Shown here: positions 8,649 to 15,147 of the stretch, one piece after another | Position numbering within the stretch: the stretch's first letter is position 1 | Layout: each line of letters opens with the position of its first letter | DNA from: CAZZCP01 sp964653235 | Lineage (GTDB): Bacteria > Bdellovibrionota > Bdellovibrionia > Bdellovibrionales > UBA840 | DNA: 21,259 nt | NCBI GenBank assembly: GCA_964653235.1 | Contig: CAZZCP010000043.1 | Location: 1 to 21,259 of the forward strand | Direction of reading: 5' to 3' | The notes under the pieces: model-generated | Told to the model about the DNA's origin: nothing | The model's database searches: none | The model's input: the letters and a program-made list of their open reading frames with translations, nothing else | Program-made: the position numbers and the translations under genes

Positions 8649-9106
8649 ATGGGTGTTATCTTCTTTATACTATTTATACTTTTAATCGGCTTTTTACCAT
8701 TCTAGCTTGCTCACACCCAAAACTTATCATCTTATGATTTTTTTGGCTTGGTTTAAGTGAACAGTAATATAAAAATGCTGCTCGTTTTCAAGAAGTCTAA
8801 GGGATTTTAAGTTTTCTAAGACTCTTTGTCTAATAGGAGTTGTAATTATATTTGTAAAGTTGTTGTTTAAAAATAGCCTCAATAAAAAATATAATGTGTT
8901 CAATTGAGTATCTATGAAAAAAAGTCGAATCATTTTAATTATGAGCCTGTTATTTGCTTGTATGTTTCAAAAAAAATCTAGTCTATATTACCCCACCTGT
9001 GTCTTTCTAGTTGTTTTCTCATATCTATTTGGGCAGCAAATCCGTCTATACCACATAAAATAATGCAATTATTGAGTAATTTTATTTCTACAAATAATCC
9101 TATACT
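8649..9106. other. AT-rich intergenic region between mutM and the toxin-antitoxin operon
   Basis: About 460 bases, clearly more AT-rich than the flanking genes. It contains the mutM upstream region, a short palindrome ATCAT-CTT-ATGAT followed by a T run near 8727-8746, one small lipoprotein-like reading frame (listed separately) and possible promoter elements of the toxin-antitoxin operon (TTGAGT at 9072-9077, TATACT at 9101-9106, poorly spaced). I saw no RNA gene. Confidence 0.5.
8914..9063 (+). CDS. Possible small lipoprotein-like peptide (49 aa), uncertain
   Basis: A short reading frame begins MKKSRIILIMSLLFAC, with two lysines, a hydrophobic run and a lipobox-like LFAC, and ends LFGQQIRLYHIK before TAA. 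The N-terminus looks like a lipoprotein signal, but there is no convincing ribosome binding site, the rest is featureless, and AT-rich DNA produces such frames by chance. It may be a decayed fragment of a larger gene. Confidence 0.2.
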   Translation: MKKSRIILIMSLLFACMFQKKSSLYYPTCVFLVVFSYLFGQQIRLYHIK

Positions 9107-9138
9107 TATCATAGGTGATATGTTATCATAAATGATAA
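9107..9138. promoter_or_regulatory. Tandem operator palindromes of the toxin-antitoxin operon
   Basis: Two copies of the palindrome TATCA-N4-TGATA lie 17 bases apart: 9107-9120 (TATCATAGGTGATA) and 9124-9137. The second is extended to a perfect 16-base inverted repeat, TTATCATAAATGATAA, at 9123-9138. They start directly after TATACT (9101-9106, a possible -10 box) and end 16 bases before the toxin start. This is the position and symmetry expected for autorepression by the XRE-type antitoxin downstream; binding is inferred. Confidence 0.7.
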
Positions 9139-9154
9139 ATTAGGATTTCATCGT

Positions 9155-9451
9155 ATGGTATGGAAAGTTGAAAGTACGCCTGAAGTTGACAAAGAAATCA
9201 CAAAGCTAAGAGTATCAGGAGAACTTTCTCATGATGACCTAATAGTAATATCAACTTGGGTAAAGGAAATGGAGTTATACGGACCTAAGCACTTTGATCA
9301 AAAGCACTGGAATGATCATGCTCTTGATGGAAAATGGAGAGGATATAGATCGAGTTCATTTTCCTTTAAGGGAAGAATTATATATAAGGTTAAAAATGAG
9401 ATCGTGACAGTTCAGGCTGTAAGAATAACTCCTGATCACAATTATAAATAG
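9155..9451 (+). CDS. RelE/ParE-superfamily toxin of a type II toxin-antitoxin pair
   Basis: A 98-residue small basic protein with the RelE-like order of elements. An N-terminal strand (VWKVESTPEVDKEI) and a helical hairpin lead to HALDGKWRGYRSSSF, GRIIYKVKNEIVTVQAV and a terminal PDHNYK. The W-x-G-x-R, R-I-I-Y and late Asp-His positions are those of ribosome-dependent mRNA interferases of the RelE/HigB/YafQ group. TAGGA lies 9 bases before the ATG. It is first in the operon, five bases ahead of an XRE antitoxin, the order typical of HigBA-type systems, and sits behind twin palindromes. AT-rich codon use, unlike the neighbours, suggests acquisition by transfer. RNA cleavage is inferred from the family. 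Confidence 0.82.
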   Translation: MVWKVESTPEVDKEITKLRVSGELSHDDLIVISTWVKEMELYGPKHFDQKHWNDHALDGKWRGYRSSSFSFKGRIIYKVKNEIVTVQAVRITPDHNYK

Positions 9452-9456
9452 GACGA

Positions 9457-9780
9457 ATGATGAAATATTTTGGAACAACATTATTAAAACATTTAGATGA
9501 AGATCCTACTCCCGGCTCTGTTGTTAGAGCTTTTCGCCATAAGCTTGGCTTTACCCTTGAAGATGTTTATAATCTAACAGGAATATCTCAATCAAATCTT
9601 TCTAGAATTGAGAATTCAGGTAAAATTAGCCCTCAAAATGCTGAGAAACTTGCTCTTATCCTTGGAATCCATCCTGGCTCTATTCTTTTTCCTCCTAAAA
9701 AGAAGCAAGATAAAGAGAGCAAAGAACTTCAAAAGAAAGCTAAAGCTTTATATTTAGAGAAATTGAAAAAACATGGATGA
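9457..9780 (+). CDS. XRE-family antitoxin
   Basis: A 107-residue helix-turn-helix protein (PF01381-type). Residues about 18-75 hold the five-helix Cro/C1 fold, with recognition-helix segment TGISQSNLSRIENSGK and the closing AEKLALILGIHPGSI. The C-terminal 30 residues are lysine-rich and probably helical. It should neutralise the toxin encoded just upstream and repress the operon through the TATCA-N4-TGATA palindromes. Two adjacent ATGs (9457, 9460) follow AGGA; the second has better spacing. No transmembrane or signal segment is present. Confidence 0.85.
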   Translation: MMKYFGTTLLKHLDEDPTPGSVVRAFRHKLGFTLEDVYNLTGISQSNLSRIENSGKISPQNAEKLALILGIHPGSILFPPKKKQDKESKELQKKAKALYLEKLKKHG

Positions 9781-9793
9781 TCGGTAATACCGA

Positions 9794-9820
9794 GGAGCAT
9801 TGGAAATTTTAAACTGCTCC
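9794..9820 (+). terminator. Possible stem-loop terminator after the antitoxin gene
   Basis: GGAGCA (9794-9799) and TGCTCC (9815-9820) form a 6-base perfect stem around an A/T-rich 15-base loop, 13 bases after the antitoxin stop codon, followed by a pyrimidine stretch CCTATTCTTT. An 11-base palindrome CGGTAATACCG (9782-9792) immediately precedes it. The U-tract is weak, so this may equally be a degenerate repeat end. Confidence 0.3.
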
Positions 9821-9845
9821 CCTATTCTTTGGTGGGGCAGATACT

Positions 9846-10093
9846 ATGGCCTACTTTCTCGAAAATGAAACTGATTTAATATTACAGAAAAACATATCGA
9901 AGAAATTATTAAAATCGTCGACACTTTAAAAGCCACCGATTATCCTTTGCACTTTATTCCTTTAGGTGAAAATATTCGGCTTTTTGGTCGACTTTATAAT
10001 AGCTATGAGGGTAGGAGTCCAAGAACGGGTGAAATAATATTTGTTCCTCCCAAGTATTTACCATTTCTGGTGGTAAATGGAAAGCAAAAATGA
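9846..10093 (+). pseudogene. HU/IHF-like DNA-binding protein gene broken by a one-base frameshift
   Basis: The frame from ATG 9846 reads MAYFLENETDL and then goes off into unrelated residues and a stop. From 9881 a different frame (-1 relative) reads ITEKHIEEIIKIVDTLKATD, LHFIPLGENIRLFGRLYNSY and EGRSPRTGEIIFVPPKYLPF before TGA at 10091-10093. The G-x-(F/L)-x-x-x-x-R-x-x-x-x-R-N/S-P-R-T-G-E pattern with a following VPPKYLPF is the arm and tail of the HU/IHF family. Losing one base near 9879-9880 would explain the break, since restoring it joins the halves into an 82-83 residue protein of ordinary HU length. A sequencing or assembly error is the alternative. A GGGG run about 7 bases upstream may be a weak ribosome site. 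Confidence 0.7.
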
Positions 10094-10136
10094 CTCCTGT
10101 CGAAAGCTATCCAATCTACCAAATGCAAGTCATAAT

Positions 10137-10709
10137 CTAGAACAGATAGATACCCGAAACATTGATGCCGCTGTATTCAGTAAATTCTGTATTGGTATTT
10201 TCAACTTCTCCTACATCTGTTAGACCGGATTGGTAACTCAACTCAATGGCAATATTCGGTACGATGCGAACATGAGCTCCGAAATCCAGTGCAAACAAAA
10301 CCCCATAGTCAACATCGAGGCAACTTGTTCCATTTGATCTTGAACAATCATCACTTAGATTGAGCCCAAGCTCTAAACCACCAAAAACAGCAAATTGATC
10401 ATTAAACATATAAAGAACAGTTGCTGGAACATCCAAATAGAGAAGCTCGTATTCGGTTGTGAGAGTGTTCGTATCAAACTCAAAATTTCTTTGTGTTAGT
10501 ACACCACCGGTACGAAACAACAGTGGACCATCAATTTCAACAAATCCTAAAAAACCAACAGCAAAACCAATTACGCTATCTGCAGACTCTGAGGTAGAGC
10601 CAAAATCAGCTTCGAGATCTGTAGTTTGAATGCCTAGAGTGAGTCCAAATTCATAGGCTGAGAGATTGAGGCCAAACAAGGTAATACAAATGAATATAAA
10701 CTTTTTCAC
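10137..10709 (-). CDS. Small outer-membrane beta-barrel protein
   Basis: A 190-residue exported protein. The GTG start is supported by AAGGAG 7-8 bases upstream. The signal peptide is MKKFIFICITLFGLNLSA. The rest has paired amphipathic strands typical of an 8-stranded OmpA/OMP_b-brl type barrel: YEFGLTLGIQ, SVIGFAVGFLGF, YELLYLDVPATVLYMF, QFAVFGGLELGL, AALS-type strand IAIELSYQSGL and the closing SGINVSGIYLF with a terminal phenylalanine, as barrel assembly signals require. One disulphide may form in the DDCSRSNGTSCLD loop. The GTG overlaps the kdgK stop as GTGA, so it is co-transcribed with uronate genes. A barrel this small is unlikely to be a sugar channel, so its role in the operon is unclear. 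Confidence 0.75.
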   Translation of the reverse strand: MKKFIFICITLFGLNLSAYEFGLTLGIQTTDLEADFGSTSESADSVIGFAVGFLGFVEIDGPLLFRTGGVLTQRNFEFDTNTLTTEYELLYLDVPATVLYMFNDQFAVFGGLELGLNLSDDCSRSNGTSCLDVDYGVLFALDFGAHVRIVPNIAIELSYQSGLTDVGEVENTNTEFTEYSGINVSGIYLF

Positions 10710-11632
10710 GATTTACTCCTTAAACTTTCTATTTCTTCAACAGTTGGAAGGGCTGTTAGACTTCCTTCTTTCGTACATTGTAGAGCTGCCGCAGTCACAG
10801 CAAAATGCAAAGCAGCTTCGAGATCTTCACCTTGCAGTTTTTTCGCAAGATAGGCGCCATTAAATACATCACCAGCACCCGTAGTGTCGATCACATTCAC
10901 CTGTGGACTTGCAATATGAATCGGATCATGATTTTTCATAAAACATGTCACCCCACTAGAACCTTGCGTAAGAATGACCTCTTGAATGCTCTTTTGAAAA
11001 CAGGCTTTGGCGACCTCTTCAGGCTCAGCTTTGACCTTTAAAGTCTCTGCGACCAAATTGAGCTCATCTTCAGACAAAAACAATGTATCGAGCAAATGAA
11101 AGATCGACTGCAAACGCATCCGTGCTTCTTGAAAACTCCAAAGACTAGATCGATAGTTGATCACAAAAGCAGTATAGATCCGTTTTCTTTTGGCTTTTTC
11201 AAAACTCGTAATCACAAAGTTTCGCATCGATTCTGAAATGGCCATAGAGATTCCGCTTGCATACAAAGCTTTGGTATTGAGATAGTTCTCGTGATGAAAG
11301 TCGGTCAAAGCAAGTTGGCTTGCGGCGCTGCCCTTTCGATAGTACTGAAAAGATCTTTCTCCTTGCTCATCGGTGTGAATAAAGTAAATTCCATTCTGAG
11401 TATTTTTAGAGCTAACTATAAATTCTGAAGAAATATTGTATTCCTCTAGCGAACGAGAGTAATAGTTTGTAAAAAGGTCTTGGGCGATTTTGGTAACATA
11501 GCCAGTTTTTAGACCAGCAATAGATGCCATAGCCACAGTATTGAGAGTATCTCCACCAATTCCCTGCGGGGCCTGACTTTTGAGATTGAGCTCTAGCATT
11601 GCCTCGCCAATGGCGATCAATTCATACGACAT
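10706..11632 (-). CDS. kdgK: 2-keto-3-deoxygluconate kinase (PfkB family)
   Basis: Phosphorylates 2-keto-3-deoxy-D-gluconate (KDG) at C6 to KDPG. It is a 308-residue ribokinase-like protein counted from ATG 11632. Substrate-site motifs LIAIGEAMLELN (5-16) and GIGGDTLNTVA (24-34) are those of KdgK rather than fructokinases. The ATP/anion-hole motif DTTGAGD (249-255) ends in the catalytic aspartate D255. A GTG at 11644 extends the frame by four codons, but GGGTGA spaced before ATG 11632 and family alignment favour the ATG. It overlaps eda by 16 bases upstream and the barrel gene by 4 bases downstream. Together with the aldolase it forms the lower half of the pathway. Confidence 0.9.
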   Translation of the reverse strand: MSYELIAIGEAMLELNLKSQAPQGIGGDTLNTVAMASIAGLKTGYVTKIAQDLFTNYYSRSLEEYNISSEFIVSSKNTQNGIYFIHTDEQGERSFQYYRKGSAASQLALTDFHHENYLNTKALYASGISMAISESMRNFVITSFEKAKRKRIYTAFVINYRSSLWSFQEARMRLQSIFHLLDTLFLSEDELNLVAETLKVKAEPEEVAKACFQKSIQEVILTQGSSGVTCFMKNHDPIHIASPQVNVIDTTGAGDVFNGAYLAKKLQGEDLEAALHFAVTAAALQCTKEGSLTALPTVEEIESLRSKS

Positions 11633-12237
11633 AAGTTCACCCACTTTGCTGCTGTTTCGGTCAAAGCCTGCCAGTTCTTGTTTTCTACATCTTGCTTTGA
11701 TATCAATTGACTGCCTGCGCAGATGACTTTGGCACCTGCATCGAAAAAGTCTTTTGCATTTTCAAAATGAACTCCACCAGTGACCATCAAATCTAAAAAA
11801 GGCAGTGGTGCCAGCAAAGAGCGAATGCCTTTGGGCCCATAGACTTCGGCCGGAAATACTTTATGCAAAACAACACCGGCTTGAAAAGATCGAACCAGCT
11901 CGGTGGGAGTAAAGCTGCCCGGTACATAAAATATTTCTTTGCTTGCAAAAAAATCTTTGAGCTGCATCGAAAAATGAGGAGATACCGCAAAATCGGCCCC
12001 AATTTGAGAGACCAATTCAGCTTGTGAAAGACTGGTCACACTTCCAGCACCGACATAGTTCTTTGGGAATTCTTTCTTGATTTGCGAAATGCACTTTTCA
12101 GCCTCTGGCACGCTAAATGTCACTTCTAAAAAACGCATTCCTCCCTGAGCAAGAGCTCGACAAATTTCTATCCCCTCTTCTAGAGTGCTTGCGCGAATCA
12201 CAGCAAGTAGTCTCTCACGATACAATTCTTCAATCAC
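11617..12237 (-). CDS. eda: 2-keto-3-deoxy-6-phosphogluconate (KDPG) aldolase
   Basis: Class I aldolase splitting KDPG into pyruvate and glyceraldehyde-3-phosphate. At 206 residues it is full length. Catalytic residues are in the expected places: E38 in RFLEVTF (general acid/base), Schiff-base lysine K126 in VVLHKVFPAE, and T153 in LMVTGGV. YVGAGSV (61-67) and the phosphate-binding end GAKVICAGSQLI are also present. Translation starts at GTG (12235-12237), which overlaps the TGA of uxuB as GTGA, with AAGGAG 6-7 bases upstream. Tight coupling to uxuB before it and kdgK after it indicates a single uronate-utilisation message. A KHG aldolase role is also possible, as many Eda enzymes accept both. 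Confidence 0.94.
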   Translation of the reverse strand: MIEELYRERLLAVIRASTLEEGIEICRALAQGGMRFLEVTFSVPEAEKCISQIKKEFPKNYVGAGSVTSLSQAELVSQIGADFAVSPHFSMQLKDFFASKEIFYVPGSFTPTELVRSFQAGVVLHKVFPAEVYGPKGIRSLLAPLPFLDLMVTGGVHFENAKDFFDAGAKVICAGSQLISKQDVENKNWQALTETAAKWVNLCRMN

Positions 12238-13676
12238 GAATGCTCCTTAACAAACTCATGAAGTGCAAGACGCATTCCTCGGTTTAATATTTTTTCGAGA
12301 TAGCCTTGTAGTCTTTGCTTTAGGTTGGCGTTGGCCGCCAGCTGAGCTGAAAAAATCCCAGTATCTTCGATTAAATGTTTCACCCAAAGCTCGGGTTTTT
12401 CATGATAGCGCTTGGCAAGATCTAAGAGTTTTAAATGAAGAGGATCTTGCAAGGGCCAATCTTCTGCACGCGTAAAGCGAATCCAAGAAGCAATCGCAAA
12501 TTCTGTGCAAGGACTAGGACGATTTTGCCCGAGTCTTTCTTCTAAATTGGCAAGCCATCTCTGCGGTATTTTTTGCGAAGCATCCATCGCAATTTGCAAG
12601 AGCTGATGCTTGAGCAGCGGGTTTTCAAAGCGCGAAAACAACTTGTCTTGATAGGCTTGTAGATCTTTATCTATTTTTAAGTTTGTACGAACTTCGTTTT
12701 TAAGAAAGAGACTTAGAAAATCGACAAAGTCCTTCTCTTGCATACACTCATCAACACTGCGGCAATCTGACAAATAGCCGGCATAGGCCAAAAAGGAGTG
12801 ACTGCCATTGAGCATGCGAAGCTTCATTTCTTCATAAACTCCGATATCTTCTACAAATTCTACGCCTTCAAGATTGGGCCTTTCTGCAAAAAAATTGTCT
12901 TCAATCACCCATTGACTAAATTCTTCGGTTTCTACCAATAGAGCATCAAAATAGCCCAAATCTATTTCAAGTTGAGATCTTCTTTCAAGTGGAATTGCAG
13001 GCACTATGCGATCGACCATCGAAGAGGGAAAGCTCACATTCTCTTGAATGTATTCTAAAAAATTTTTATCTACCGACTCGACATATTTTTTTAAACATTC
13101 TGCTAAAATCTTGCCATTGTTTGCCAAATTGTCACAACTTAACAAAGTGATTTTTCCAGACTTTGCTGCTTTTCTCGCTCTCAAACCAAGATAAAGAACT
13201 CCGATCAGGCTGACCGCTTCATTTGGATTTTTAATATCGGTCTGTACAACTGGGTTGTCAAAATCTAGGCTCTTGGTTTTGCTTGAATAACAATAGCCCT
13301 TTTCAGTGACAGTAAAAGTACATAGCTGCGTCTTAGGATTGGCCATTCGACTTAAATAAGCTTCTTTCTCGCTCGGAACATGAATCGCCTCTACGATAGA
13401 ATTGATGATCTCACTTTGGCTGCCCTCTTTGGAATGACTCAAAAGGCAGTAAACTCCTCCTTGTTTTCGGTGATTTTGAACCGTCTCTGGCGAGCGGAGG
13501 CTCAAAGCACAAATACCCCAGCGAGAATCATCGACCAGCAAATCTTGAAAATACTTTGCTTGATGGGCTCGGTGAAATCTTCCCAAACCAAAATGCACAA
13601 CAGAAATATCTGTTGCCTTTGCATTTGGCTTGTTTGTAGAAATCTGATCTAAAATATCAAGATGAAGTTGCTGCAT
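12234..13676 (-). CDS. uxuB: Fructuronate reductase / D-mannonate oxidoreductase (mannitol dehydrogenase family)
   Basis: NAD(H)-dependent reduction of D-fructuronate to D-mannonate. It is a 480-residue protein of the long-chain mannitol dehydrogenase family. The Rossmann segment is VVHFGLGRFHRAHQA (26-40) and the family signature SCDNLANNGKIL lies at 180-191. The catalytic triad has the spacing known from Pseudomonas mannitol dehydrogenase (K-x4-N-x2-H): K285, N290 and H293 in KLRMLNGSHS. It is encoded between glucuronate isomerase (20-base overlap) and KDPG aldolase (4-base overlap), which favours fructuronate reductase over altronate oxidoreductase (UxaB) or mannitol dehydrogenase. The sequence alone would not separate these three with certainty. 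Confidence 0.9.
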   Translation of the reverse strand: MQQLHLDILDQISTNKPNAKATDISVVHFGLGRFHRAHQAKYFQDLLVDDSRWGICALSLRSPETVQNHRKQGGVYCLLSHSKEGSQSEIINSIVEAIHVPSEKEAYLSRMANPKTQLCTFTVTEKGYCYSSKTKSLDFDNPVVQTDIKNPNEAVSLIGVLYLGLRARKAAKSGKITLLSCDNLANNGKILAECLKKYVESVDKNFLEYIQENVSFPSSMVDRIVPAIPLERRSQLEIDLGYFDALLVETEEFSQWVIEDNFFAERPNLEGVEFVEDIGVYEEMKLRMLNGSHSFLAYAGYLSDCRSVDECMQEKDFVDFLSLFLKNEVRTNLKIDKDLQAYQDKLFSRFENPLLKHQLLQIAMDASQKIPQRWLANLEERLGQNRPSPCTEFAIASWIRFTRAEDWPLQDPLHLKLLDLAKRYHEKPELWVKHLIEDTGIFSAQLAANANLKQRLQGYLEKILNRGMRLALHEFVKEHS

Positions 13677-15078
13677 CGAGTTTGTATGCCTTTCTGGGTA
13701 AATTGTAGCTTAGGTCTTTCATCAAATCATAGGCTTCTGTTTCTCTGAGTCGATGCGCTTTTACCAAACCGGCTAAAAAGTTAGCATCGACTCTTCGAGC
13801 AACATCATGTCTTGCCGGTATTGATAAAAATGCTCGGGTATCATCATTAAAACCAACAGTATTGTAAAAACCTGCCGTCTCTGTGGTTTGTTCTCGATAG
13901 CGCATTATTCCCTCTGGGCTGTCATGAAACCACCAGGCTGGTCCTAACTTCAAAGAGGGGTAATGGCCTGCAAGCGGTGCAAGTTCTCGAGAGTATCTTG
14001 ATTCATCCAAAGTAAATAGAATTATATTGAGTTTTCTGTGATTGCCATAGACATCGAGAAGCTCTTTTAGTGACTTTACATACTCGGTTTGAATTGGAAT
14101 ATCAGCGCCGACATCACGACCAAACTCTTGAAACAGATAGGGGTTGTGATTGCGGTAAGAGCCTGGATGAAGTTGTAAAACCAAACCATCATCAATNNNN
14201 NNNNNNGCCATTTCGATCAACATATGACCACGAAACCTCTCGGCATCATGCTTTTCTTTCTTTTCTTTCAAGGCACGGCGAAAGAGTTTTTCTGCTTCTC
14301 TTTCAGAGAGTTTTTCGGTGTAGGCAGTCGGATGACCATGATCACTTGCGGTTGCCCCCATTTCAATAAAGAACTTGCGGCGATCGATCAAAGCTTCGAG
14401 ATATTCTTGAAAATTGTGACAATCTTTACCTGTCATTTTAGATAGATTTTCAATTTCATCTAAGAAGTTCTCATGATCTGGATCGGTCACAGTATCGGGT
14501 CGAAAGGTGGGAATCACTCTGCCTTGCCAATCGGATTCTTTGATTTTTTTGTGTGACTCTAAACTATCTGTTGCTGCATCGGTTGTAGCAAGTACCTCGA
14601 TTTGAAAGCGATCAAAGAGATTTCTCGGTAAAAACTCGGGCTTGGCCAAAGCAAAATTGATTTGCTCATAATACATCTCTGCCGTTTTCTCATTGAGTTC
14701 TTCTTGAATACCAAAAAGCTCTTGAAAAACTGTATCGAGCCAAAGCTGTGAGGGGGTTGCGCGAAACAAGTAGTAGTGCTTGGCAAAGAGTTTCCAAATT
14801 TCTTTTCGATCTCTTGTTTTTGTTGATCCATCTTTTTTTTCTCTTCCCAAATCTTCAAGTGAAATTCCCTGTGAATAGAGCATCCGTAAAATATAGTGAT
14901 CTGGAATCAATAAGAGTTCTGTAGCATTTTCAAAGGCCTTATTGTCAGCAAACCACTTCGGATCAGTGTGTCCATGAGGGCTAATGATCGGCAGATTTTT
15001 GACTTCATTGTAAAGAGCTCTGGCAAGCTCTCTTTGCTCTTTGTTGACAGAAAAAAGTCTATCTTGGTGTACTAACAT
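13657..15078 (-). CDS. uxaC: Glucuronate (uronate) isomerase
   Basis: Isomerises D-glucuronate to D-fructuronate (and galacturonate to tagaturonate), the entry step of the pathway. It belongs to the metal-dependent amidohydrolase-like family PF02614. It has 473 residues from ATG 15078, which is preceded by AAGGA at good spacing; an in-frame TTG at 15102 would add eight codons but has less support. The metal-site H-x-H is in SPHGHTDPKWF (H35, H37), and LQLHPGSYRNHN and GPAWWFHDSPEG are family segments. Ten N bases at 14197-14206 replace four codons. The frame is open on both sides, so the gap length appears right and the gene is probably intact. It is the first gene of the minus-strand uronate operon and diverges from manD. 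Confidence 0.94.
   Translation of the reverse strand: MLVHQDRLFSVNKEQRELARALYNEVKNLPIISPHGHTDPKWFADNKAFENATELLLIPDHYILRMLYSQGISLEDLGREKKDGSTKTRDRKEIWKLFAKHYYLFRATPSQLWLDTVFQELFGIQEELNEKTAEMYYEQINFALAKPEFLPRNLFDRFQIEVLATTDAATDSLESHKKIKESDWQGRVIPTFRPDTVTDPDHENFLDEIENLSKMTGKDCHNFQEYLEALIDRRKFFIEMGATASDHGHPTAYTEKLSEREAEKLFRRALKEKKEKHDAERFRGHMLIEMXXXXIDDGLVLQLHPGSYRNHNPYLFQEFGRDVGADIPIQTEYVKSLKELLDVYGNHRKLNIILFTLDESRYSRELAPLAGHYPSLKLGPAWWFHDSPEGIMRYREQTTETAGFYNTVGFNDDTRAFLSIPARHDVARRVDANFLAGLVKAHRLRETEAYDLMKDLSYNLPRKAYKLDAATSS
14197..14206. other. Assembly gap of ten N bases inside uxaC
   Basis: Ten undetermined bases. The reading frame is continuous across them if they really number ten (or differ by a multiple of three), and the residues on either side fit the isomerase family. 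Confidence 0.99.
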
Positions 15079-15093
15079 CTCTTCTTCCTTGCT

Positions 15094-15131
15094 AATTGAC
15101 AAAGACTATGACAATTCGATTACAAATTCAA
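15094..15131. promoter_or_regulatory. Divergent uxaC/manD promoter region with a possible operator
   Basis: Only 69 bases separate the two starts. On the plus strand TTGACA (15096-15101) could be the -35 box of manD, with a poor -10 (ATTACA or TACAAA near 15119-15126) and GGAG before the manD ATG. On the minus strand TTGAAT (15126-15131), a 17-base spacer and TAGTCT (15103-15108) could serve uxaC. AATTG (15094-15098) and CAATT (15112-15116) form an inverted repeat overlapping both. Such half-sites resemble those of GntR-family uronate regulators (UxuR/ExuR), though at a different spacing. All of this is tentative. Confidence 0.35.
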
Positions 15132-15147
15132 ACTATGGAGATATGAA

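Noticed and set aside
8727..8933. A 68-codon minus-strand frame in the AT-rich spacer (MIRLFFIDTQ...)
   Set aside because: Composition is simply that of AT-rich DNA (Leu, Ile, Asn, Phe). There is no ribosome site and no recognisable domain, and it overlaps the upstream part of another doubtful frame.
9810..9835. CTGCTCCCCT near 9814 as a third copy of the inverted-repeat element
   Set aside because: The match to the element end is good for ten bases only and falls apart afterwards; no partner end was found nearby. Better explained by the small stem-loop at 9794-9820.
14197..14206. A disrupted uxaC caused by the N run
   Set aside because: The frame remains open on both sides with ten N bases and the flanking residues fit the family, so it is a sequencing gap rather than a mutation.
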